A model generated the notes under the pieces. That model was not told where the DNA came from, searched no databases, and was given only the letters and a program-made list of their open reading frames with translations. Source: Pochonia chlamydosporia 170 (taxonomy: Eukaryota; Ascomycota; Sordariomycetes; Hypocreales; Clavicipitaceae). Taken from it: a stretch of DNA of 64,000 nucleotides. The stretch is from positions 620,001 through 684,000 of the forward strand of contig NW_019154044.1 of the NCBI RefSeq assembly GCF_001653235.2. The letters run 5' to 3'. Both the position numbers and the translations under genes were made by a program. This document shows, piece by piece, positions 56,158 to 64,000 of the stretch (the first letter of the stretch is position 1; each line of letters starts with the position of its first letter).

Positions 56158-57159
56158 TCAAACTCCCAACTTTTGTAACTTTTCTTCCATATCTCCCGCT
56201 TCCTTCATCACTTCCCTGGCAGAACTTTTCACTTGCTGGCTTGGTTCCTCGTATGGGTGTCTAGGACGGAACTTGGCCTCGGCGTCCTCAATTCCCGCCA
56301 ACTTGGCAGAAAATAAAGTTGCTGCAAATTTAGTAGTTGCAATTCCACTCTTGCACGGGCTTTCTGCCAAGGCTGCCAATTGCTGTAACTGCATAGCCTT
56401 TTGGTGGTCGCCCGAAGTATACAACTTGTATATCTCAGCTGTTAGTCTTGGACAGACATTTGCAAATGCGGCGATACATCCCGCGCTGCCGGCAGCTAGC
56501 CCTCCAATAAGGAAATCAGATTGACCGCCGAATATCGAAAAGTCCTCGGGTCGGTGTTGCGCTGCCAGGCGAGTAATTTTGCCAACGGAGCCGCAAGTAA
56601 GCTTGACGCCGACAACTCTGGAGACACCGTCATTCGACTTGGCGCTCTCACGAACGATCGCGGTCATGGTATCTGAATCTATGTCCACGCCGTTGCAAAC
56701 TCCGGGGAAGTTGTAAATGACGACTGGTAAGCTTGCCTCTGCTGCGACCCTGGCAAAGAACCGTTTCACAGTCGCCATGGTAGTCGCCTTTCCAAAGTAC
56801 GCTGGTGGCAGTACCAGCAGATAATCGGCTCCAGCTTTCGCTGCATCTTCGGCAAGTTCTAACGTCTGCTTGGTTGAGTGTGCGCCGACGCCTACCATCA
56901 GAGGGAAACTCGGCCCAACTGCCTGACGAGCTGTAGCGATGAGCTGCGAGCGTTCTTCTCGAGTGAGCAGCATGGCTTCTGAGTTTGTACCCATGACGAC
57001 TAGACCTGCTAGACCGGACTTTGATAAATGTGCAAAATACTTGGACTGAGAGTCAAGGTCGAGGTTGTCATCCTCGGTGAAGCAGGTGACCGCCGGACAC
57101 CACACACCAGCGGGCGGCACATGAGGAGCTGCTGTTGGCGAAGCTTGATTGACTGTCAT
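56158..57159 (-). CDS. DHDPS/HOGA-family aldolase (2-oxo acid lyase)
   Basis: A 333-aa intronless class I aldolase of the dihydrodipicolinate synthase / N-acetylneuraminate lyase superfamily. It forms a Schiff base between Lys and pyruvate. Marks: GTNSEAMLLTREER at residues 57-70 (substrate carboxylate loop), VGVGAHSTKQTLELAEDA, ADYLLVLPPAYFG, IYNFPGVCNG with Tyr149, and GVKLTCGSVG with Schiff-base Lys186. Fungi lack the diaminopimelate route to lysine, so true dihydrodipicolinate synthase is unlikely. Fungal members are 4-hydroxy-2-oxoglutarate aldolases or 2-keto-3-deoxy-sugar-acid aldolases. It lies directly downstream, on the same strand, of an aspartate aminotransferase gene. That pairing favours 4-hydroxy-2-oxoglutarate as substrate, but the sequence alone does not prove it. 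All active-site residues are present. Confidence 0.88.
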   Translation of the reverse strand: MTVNQASPTAAPHVPPAGVWCPAVTCFTEDDNLDLDSQSKYFAHLSKSGLAGLVVMGTNSEAMLLTREERSQLIATARQAVGPSFPLMVGVGAHSTKQTLELAEDAAKAGADYLLVLPPAYFGKATTMATVKRFFARVAAEASLPVVIYNFPGVCNGVDIDSDTMTAIVRESAKSNDGVSRVVGVKLTCGSVGKITRLAAQHRPEDFSIFGGQSDFLIGGLAAGSAGCIAAFANVCPRLTAEIYKLYTSGDHQKAMQLQQLAALAESPCKSGIATTKFAATLFSAKLAGIEDAEAKFRPRHPYEEPSQQVKSSAREVMKEAGDMEEKLQKLGV

Positions 57160-57609
57160 TTCGATGAATGTATCGCTTTTACGCTGACGACGTTACGGAT
57201 AGTATGTGGATTGCCGTCTTCCACAATGGACATATGTGCTACTTGTATGAGCGATGACGAAAACCGGTCTTTTCCCGATGGAGCTGTTGGTCGGTGAGCC
57301 GGTATTGATGCCGATGAGTCGGGATGGCTGCCGAGTTTTGTGACCACAACGGACAGACTCCGCCCACAATTTATTACACATCGTGACGTTCTAGATTGGG
57401 CTACTGGATAACTCTGGGGACGTTCTAATCTGTTAGCCCGTTGGCGCTCCATCACGGGCCAAGGTGTGGCCAGGGTCATGCACAAATGCCTAATAATTCA
57501 CCGAGACCGGCGTCTGGAAGATGGTAACTGGACAACATGGAAATGCATTAGGTCAAAGAATACGAGTGGGTGGTACAATAAACCATCTCCATTAGCTTGT
57601 ACGCCCAGA
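57160..57609. other. Intergenic region between aminotransferase and aldolase genes
   Basis: 450 bp between two same-strand genes. It holds the aldolase promoter and the aminotransferase 3' UTR. Nothing else is seen. Confidence 0.5.
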
Positions 57610-58937
57610 CTACTGAACTTGCGATCTCCGAATTACACAGTCCAGAGCTTCCGCGACATACGCCACGTTCCTCTCATTTAGTCCAGGCAGGGACATTCTC
57701 CCCGTGTCTGGCATGTAAATGTGATAGTCCTCTAGAAGATCTTGTTAGCATCAATGCTGATGTATCGTTTGCGACTCCTCGTACCTTGCAGGCGATGGAC
57801 TTGCTCCTTGCTGATGCCTGTATACGCAAACATGCCACACTGACCAAGAATATGAGACCAATCACCCGGAGTTTGCAACCGCGTGAGCTCATCGCACAGT
57901 CGTTTCCGCATGTCACTGATTCTGCGTGACATTGTAAGCAAGTCCTTCGACCATTGCGCTACCAATGCGGGATTCCCGAGAACAGTTGCGGCAATGCGAG
58001 CACCATATGCCGGTGGACTAGACACTGTTGCGCGCTGCTCTCTTTCGAGGATAGAAGACATGCAGCGGCTTGTTTCTGCAGTTTTGGTTATGAATGCCAC
58101 AAGGCCGACTCGCTCGCCGTACAGTCCCATATTTTTCGCAAAGGATATACAAACCGCGGCTTCCAGGCCCAAGTCCTCTGTTAGATGACGAATTGCCCAT
58201 GCATCTTGATCCACGGATCCAGAGTTAAACCCGAGGTACGCGGCGTCAACTATTGGTAGAATTCCGTTCTGTTTGATTACTTTGCCAATTTGTTGCCACT
58301 GCTCGCGAGTTGGGTCACAGCCAGTTGGGTTGTGAGCACAGGCGTGTAGGACGACAGCTGAATGTCTATCAGCAGATTTGAGGACAGTCAAATATTGCTC
58401 AAAGTCGAAGGTCTTGTTGTTGTAGTATGGTATCTTCTTGACGGTAAAGCCCAGCCCGCTGAAGACAACTTCATGGTTTGACCAGGACGGCGATGTGACG
58501 TATATGGTCTTAATTCCTGTTTGAGCTTTCTTTATAGCCAGTCCAGCCAGAAGAAGTGCTCCTGTCCCCGACAAGGCTTGGCAAGTTGCGATCTTGCAAG
58601 ATTAGTCCAGCGATCTTCTGAGCCTAGTGATACTTACTCTGTCCTCATTCAGTGCTCTTGTTCCATGAAAGACAACCTCTGCAGCTCTATCGCAAAACGC
58701 CGGTAGACCACGGATATGAAGATACTCGTGGTTCACAGAACCCAGAGCCTCCTTAGCTGCAACTACTGATGGCAAAACCCATGGACTACCGTTTTCGTCG
58801 CGGTATGTTCCTTGACCGAGGTTTACTTTGTTCGGGTTTTGATCGTCTTGAAATCTTTTTGTAAGTTCGAATATTGCGTCCGGGGGAATGTAGGTGGCAT
58901 CGGCGAAGGTTGATTCGTTTGCATTCATCGTAGGCAT
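57610..58937 (-). CDS. Aspartate-aminotransferase-type class I PLP enzyme
   Basis: A 412-aa PLP enzyme with the standard eukaryotic aspartate aminotransferase layout, which moves an amino group between acidic amino acids and 2-oxo acids. Three exons: 58937-58638, 58592-57785, 57740-57610. Marks: KVNLGQGTYRDENGSPWVLPSV near the N-terminus, ATCQALSGTGALLLAG, HACAHNPTGCDPTREQW with the cofactor Asn, VDAAYLGFNSG (Asp and Tyr contacts), and CISFAKNMGLYGERVG holding the Schiff-base Lys. Motif GMFAYTGISKEQV precedes the last intron. The small last exon restores a normal C-terminus (MPDTGRMSLPGLN). No clear mitochondrial presequence, so probably cytosolic. LGQGTYRDE has a Gln where LGVGAYRD is usual, so substrate may differ from the housekeeping enzyme. 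The gene is upstream of and parallel to the aldolase. Confidence 0.9.
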
Positions 58938-59670
58938 CTTGTTGGAACACCCAAAATGGCAACAAGTCAATACAGCTGGCAATATAGAGACAAAAAGCTC
59001 AATAATAACACACAAAAATAGAGTAGTGAGCTTTACAGACTTAGTCTATGTGCACGGGATATATCACCCTTTGCAAGGGCTTTCAGGTCTGGGTAACATG
59101 CTCTTCTTCCCGTAGGCGTGCCAGCATGTCCGTCATCACACAAACCAGGCGCTGCTTTCGCGCTCGACAAGTCCGGAGACGGAGCCGACAGACCACTGCT
59201 CATGCATCGGTTAGGACTCCGACTGTGGTGCAGTTGCGGACAGCCCTTTGACTTTCTCCGAAGTTCTCCGAAGTGAGTTGTCTAGTTGGGTTTTGCAAAG
59301 CGGAAAGTCAACGAAACCAGGAAATAAAAGTAGTGAGGACACATGTCTAAGCGGCTTTTATTTGTATATACTCTATGCAAACCGCTCGTCTGCGACACTG
59401 TTTGCCCTCAGTGTGTCCGACGATTTGAGTCGTCGAAGCAATAACGGGGCCGCTGGAAGGCATGGAGTTGTAAATACACAGATAAGAGCGACTTCTGGAT
59501 TTGACCTTATATCTGGCATTTTCTTTTTTGGTTATTGCAGCTTTACAAGCTCTTCAAATGGTAGAAGCTGAAGATACACACTATCTGCGTCATGAGCGTA
59601 ACCCAGTACCAGAAGGAGTACCTCCCGAGCAGAGTAGTTGGCGCTTTTCTTGTTAGATCGGCGACCCGAT
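58938..59670. other. Intergenic region, no gene recognised
   Basis: 733 bp that hold the aminotransferase promoter and the 3' UTR of the leftward GH17 gene. Short frames only. Confidence 0.5.
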
Positions 59671-60888
59671 CTAACACTCGGTGCGAGGTTGAAACGGAAA
59701 CTTCAACATGCCGTTGGAATCGTAAATACCGTACCCAGGTTCTTTTTGATCAGAATACATGTGAGAAAACCAGCCAACACCACCACCAGCAACTCCTCTG
59801 AAGACTTCGCATTTTGAGTCAAGGAGCTTGTAATACGCCTCCTCATTTGAGACGTCGGCAACAGCATTTGGGCTGTTTGGCTGAACCTCTGGAGACGTGG
59901 CAGACGGCCATCCGTTCTCATCCAAGTATATCTTCTTGCCTTTGCCGTGTGCTATGAACCAGTCCAGGTCTTCCAAAACCGCGGGCCAAGCATTGGCACC
60001 TAATAGACGTTAACTAGTCAATCAGGCTACAAGATGGTCACAACATACCAGTGGAGGCATTTTTGTTCAAATAAGGCAGCATATTGGCGTTTATGCTGTC
60101 AATGGCATCCAGCACTTCGACCCCGTGCTGTTGGTAACCAAATGCAAGTTCTGAAATGGTGACCGGAATTCCAAGCGGCTTGAGATTTGCTTGGGCTGTC
60201 TTGACCTGTTGCGCTAGAGCTGCAGGATCAAGAACGGAATCGAAAAGTGGCTGCGAGCCGAATTGTACTACTCGGGTGACGAAGGGTGCCTTCGGATTGC
60301 TGTGAAGGGTCGCAAACAATGCATCACGGCGCGACCTCCAGCGATCATCGCCATCGGAACCGAACTAATACTCTAATTAGAATAAAAGTATGTGCGTAAC
60401 TAAAAACTTTACGCATACCCAGACTAGGGCGTGAACACCGAGGTTGTTCTCCCATGCCGCCTCAATAACCTCGTCACTAAGACGGAGTCAGAATGATGTA
60501 GTTCTCGGGGACTGAAGAACCGTACTAGAAACTCTTTGAATCGCATGCACCATGGAGTCGGACGTAGCGGCTGTTAAATTTCTCCCGCATGTTTTTAAAG
60601 TCTTTCCGCAGCTGAGATGAATCCTGGCCTGTTTCGTGCGTAAGAAAGGGTAGCAAACGCTCGACTGAAGAACCCACACGCAGTGACATCATAAGAGAAG
60701 CCAAGAAATGCATATTCGTCGCTAGGATTGCACCACCAGTTCGAGTTGTTGTCGGGTAATGTGTCCGGTCTTGAGGTACCAAGAGCAGGGAAGCAGGCGT
60801 TCGCCACGTTGGCCAGACCAAGCAAAGACGCAAGGAAACTAGTCAGAGTCAGAGCCGTACGAAGGCTCATCTTGCTCTGGTCCTGCAT
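59671..60888 (-). CDS. Secreted GH17 beta-1,3-glucanase-like protein
   Basis: A 338-aa secreted glycoside hydrolase of family 17, which cuts or rearranges beta-1,3-glucan in fungal walls. Five exons: 60888-60678, 60628-60526, 60476-60419, 60364-60049, 59999-59671. The first holds a signal peptide (LTLTSFLASLLGLANVANA) and NWWCNPSDEYAFLGFSY. The acid/base Glu is in TISELAFGYQ and the nucleophile Glu in LDENGWPSATSP, both family positions. The C-terminal GGVGWFSHMYSDQKEPGYGIYD is typical. All four introns keep frame; the 58-nt exon 3 restores YDEVIEAAWENNLGVHALVW. Two Met codons (60888 and 60870) are possible starts; the second gives a better signal peptide. No GPI signal or Ser-rich tail is seen, so it is probably released or wall-bound. 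It seems intact. Confidence 0.87.
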
Positions 60889-62637
60889 TTCGTCCCACGA
60901 AAAGTCAAGAAGGGCACTGTAACGGTGTGGAAGTCATACAATCACGAAGTGCTGAGGATGCAATGGTGGGAATACGGACGGAAGATGGGTAATCGAGCAC
61001 CGTGTTTTTTGCGGCCTGATGACAGACAGGCAGACAGAACAAATCATACACGACCTTATTTATTTTTCAATTGTTATGCTCTTCCATGTTATTTTGCCAC
61101 AAATTGCTTGTGTCTTACACCGGAAGTTACCTTCAGAGCTACCAACCGGGATCTTTAAGCCACTCACGCCGCCAACCGAAAGAGCTCAAGACATAATAAA
61201 CGATACTAGTGTCCCAGCTGCAGCGCGACGTCCTCGCCGACTGCCAAGAACTTCGGACAAGGCACGTTGGGGCGGCATTTCTGAATAGTTGGGCGCCTAA
61301 GATAAAAAAGCAGACGCGAAACTGCATTTATCTATATGTGAAGAGGGAAAATACTTGTATATCCATCGAGGTAGAAAATTTGTCTACAATTTCCAAGTCA
61401 GGGGTATTGTAGGCGCTCAAAGACCTGCATAGAGAGGACGGGAGAGAGGGTCATAATGTAAAATTGATGTTTTAGAACTTGCTTTGTTCTTCATCTGTTC
61501 ATCGCATAATTGGTGCAAAACCCCGCAAACGGCATTTGCGAAGTCGATGTCTTTGAAGTTTGTCTTGCCTACATTTTTGGGTTACCATTTGGTGCCATTC
61601 TCTCACCATGTGCCCTGCGTTGCACATTCATGGGAGGAACCATTATCCTGGAAGTGTTCATCTTCGACTTTCCCTATGTTCTGGCTTTATAAGTTCCTGC
61701 ATTCCCTTTTAACTCATGTACTCTTTCTCATAGGATCTTGCATTGACTTAGCCGGTACTCCGTATTTTGCCAGGAGTCAGAACTTCATAGAAACGACACC
61801 ACTTCAGAACTTAGAGTAGGTTGTGACTGTTGCAAGGCACCATAGACACATACTCGTTCGCACGCAATTGCTTATGAGTTTGAGTTGGAAATGCTTCATG
61901 CTGCATTCCCGTGAAGGACGCCTTTACTGTTATACTAGTCTTGAGGGAGGTTAAGGGGTCGGAATTAAGTTATATACCTCTCGCACCTGACAATGTGGCA
62001 CTCGATTTGCAAAAAATGGCCGCAACACGCACGCCGGGAGGATGAAATCTGGATTGAGGGATTCAGCAGCCAGTTTGCGTGACGGGATTTTAACCTCATT
62101 TGCAGAGTAGATAAGCCAAATACCACCCTCACTTTCGTGTTCATGACCCGTCTCATGCAGCGACCTGAATATCGACTTCTGCTGCTCAGCTTCTCAAAGG
62201 TGCCATCGTAGTTTCGACCAACCATTCTTCGGCATTAGGACAGCCCGCGTATATTCCCAGCGCATGTTACTGAAGAATGCGCGATGAGGGGCTGTAAGAT
62301 TTGGTTACACAACATATAAATATGACAAATAAGACATACAGACGCAACAAGACCAAGCCAGGTATCAAGAGCCTACGTGTCAGCCTGGGAGGGGCTCTTA
62401 ACGCCAGAGAAGTCACTTACAGAGCTCAGGATCGACCATAGGTTATCTGATTCTATGTTCTCTCAATCAAGCTTCCTGTGGCTGCATCTTGCCAAAACAA
62501 GATGGTTGGGTGGGTAAAAGCTGCCTGTGTGGGACGCTTGATACATATTTAGAGACTGATGCCGGTTAACTCTCAGAGCTCAACCATTAGTTACACTGTG
62601 ATTTTTCCAAATTCAACATCTGGCAACTGTGAAAAAT
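60889..62637. other. Intergenic region, no gene recognised
   Basis: 1.75 kb between divergent genes (GH17 leftward, monooxygenase rightward), so both promoters lie here. A TACTCCGTA motif is at 61756. Frames up to 111 codons have no motif. Several AT-rich patches occur. Confidence 0.5.
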
Positions 62638-64000
62638 ATGCCCGAACAATTTGTGGTGGCTATAGTCGGGGCTGGCATTGCAGGCTTGACCCTCGCAAAC
62701 TTCCTAGAGAAGCTAAACATCGAATTTCTTCTCCTGGAAGCGAAGGGTGAGATTGCACCTCCAATCGGTGCATGCTTCGGCTGGCAACCCCATGGTCTCC
62801 GAATCTTCGACCAGCTGGGTTGCTGCGAAGAGATGCTCGCCGTCTCAGAGGTCAGCACGACGTTCGACTTGTGGTCACGGGATGGAAGACATGTGGCTTC
62901 GCACAAGATCTCGGAACTTCTAGCCGAAAGGTTATTCGCACCCCGTTGAATAAGGCTAATTCTTGTTTCAGACATGGGTATCCCATTACAATAACACCAC
63001 GTCACTCGGCTATTCGGGTCCTGTATGAACACCTGCAGCACAGAGACAGGGTTATACTTGGACAACGAATTGTCAACGCTGAGCAGTCCGGTGACAAAGT
63101 CTTTCTTCACGCTGAAAGCGGGCGTATCTTTGAAGCGGACATTGCTGTTGGCGCAGATGGTGTCCACAGCATGGTTAGGCGAGCGATGGCGAAGATGGCA
63201 ATGGAGTCTAAAATTGAAGCAAGAATCGAACTGAAGACACAATGCGAGTATGAGTGCATTTTTGGCGTATCACGACCGACGGGTGATCTCAAGTCATCGC
63301 AATCTCATATAACACGTCGCGAAGCAGGACCAATAATCACGGTCATAGTCGGGCCAAATGATACGCCATCCTGGTTTCTCTGGTTTAAGCTCCCGGAGGA
63401 CACCCATGGTGTGAATATCCCAAGATTCACAGCTGAAGACGAACTTGCGCTGGCCGAGCAGGAGTCCGAGATGTATGTTTCTGCAAATGTCAAGTTCAAG
63501 GATTTATACAAGAACGTCATCTTCAGTCGAACAACGGCATTACCGATTCATGCATCCCCGACGTGGCACTTTGGTCGGTTTGTACTTATCGGTGATTCTG
63601 TCCACAAGGTAAGGGATTCGATCATAAAAGGCCATAAAAATTGTCAATTGACTGGAATGTGGTATTTAGTTTGACCCAGTGACAGGCCATGGCGCAAATT
63701 CGGCAGTTGAGTCGGCGGCAGCACTTGCTGATAATCTCAGCGCCATGATGACCAGTAGGAATCATCTTTCGGCCGAAGACATTGAGTCAGTGTTTTCTCA
63801 AACGGCTTTGTTACGGACTGAAAGAGTTGCGTGGCTTGTGGAGGAAAGCGCCCGATTCCAGCGATATCTATCATACACAAACTTCGCAGCTCAAGTTTTG
63901 TTCTTCCGACTTGTACCATTGTTAGAGACACGCGTGGTTACCGACTTCTTCAGCAAGCGAATGTTCTCGGGTTATAGGTCCAAAGCACTACCGAATCCAA
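62638..64000 (+). CDS. FAD-dependent monooxygenase (PaxM-like), cut by window end
   Basis: The 5' part of a class A flavin monooxygenase, which uses NAD(P)H and O2 to hydroxylate or epoxidise a substrate. Exons 62638-62930, 62972-63608 and 63670 to beyond 64000. Marks: VVAIVGAGIAGLTLANFLEK (GxGxxG FAD-binding fold), LLEAKGEIAPPIGACF, ADIAVGADGVHSMVRRAM (the DG motif), and VLIGDSVHKFDPVTGHGANSAVES (the GD motif, completed by intron 2). RIFDQLGC and PVTGHGANSAVESA are typical of the PaxM-like group that acts on terpenoids and indole-terpenoids. Intron 1 is 41 nt with a GGCTAAT branch. The 3' end, with its likely C-terminal hydrophobic part, lies outside the window. No other biosynthetic gene is on the left, so a cluster, if present, extends to the right. 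Confidence 0.85.

Overview
The window looks like nuclear DNA of a filamentous ascomycete, most likely a sordariomycete of the Hypocreales type. Genes are spaced by 0.3-3 kb and lie on both strands. Introns are short (41-97 nt), GT-AG, often with a CTAAC-like branch site. The families (Pth11-like receptors, Fta4, a Dcw1/Dfg5-type GH76 enzyme, 2EXR, an NB-ARC/TPR remnant) are fungal. No genus can be fixed from sequence alone. Exon boundaries were inferred by hand from frame continuity, splice sites and family motifs. No rRNA, tRNA or CRISPR was found.

Layout. 0.8-4.6 kb: Pth11-like 7-TM receptor, kinetochore protein Fta4, alpha/beta hydrolase. 6.9-8.7 kb: carotenoid oxygenase behind a TATA box. 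8.9-10.7 kb: a gene-poor island with a possible solo LTR and a small NTF2-like protein. 11.6-18.6 kb: choline/amino-acid permease, zinc alcohol dehydrogenase, and a 921-aa membrane protein of unknown function. 20.9-32.1 kb: calpain-like protease with a long charged tail, a seven-knuckle CCHC protein (CNBP/Gis2 type), and an unknown membrane protein. 33.7-37.0 kb: a head-to-head pair, a GliI/ACC-synthase-like aminotransferase and a Xi-class (Ecm4) glutathione transferase. 39.6-47.3 kb: GH76 Dcw1/Dfg5-type enzyme, Gfa-domain protein with a 16-nt microexon, 2EXR protein with an acidic tail, YdeI-family protein with a presequence-like N-terminus, and a secreted FAD-linked (BBE) oxidase.

From about 48 kb the window becomes more accessory. 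It holds a decaying NB-ARC/TPR remnant with an in-frame stop, an aldo-keto reductase pseudogene (frameshift, nonsense codon, GC-AG intron) and a second Pth11-like receptor. These are followed by a tandem aldolase (DHDPS/HOGA family) plus aspartate-aminotransferase pair that could form the last two steps of hydroxyproline breakdown, a secreted GH17 glucanase, and a PaxM-like FAD monooxygenase cut off by the window end, which may be the edge of a secondary-metabolite locus.

No wholly new system is evident. The most useful leads are the hydroxyproline-type gene pair, the aminotransferase/GST divergent pair, the lineage-specific pseudogenes, the metal-ligand microexon, the two unknown membrane proteins, and a dispersed TAC(G/A)GAGTA motif in intergenic DNA.
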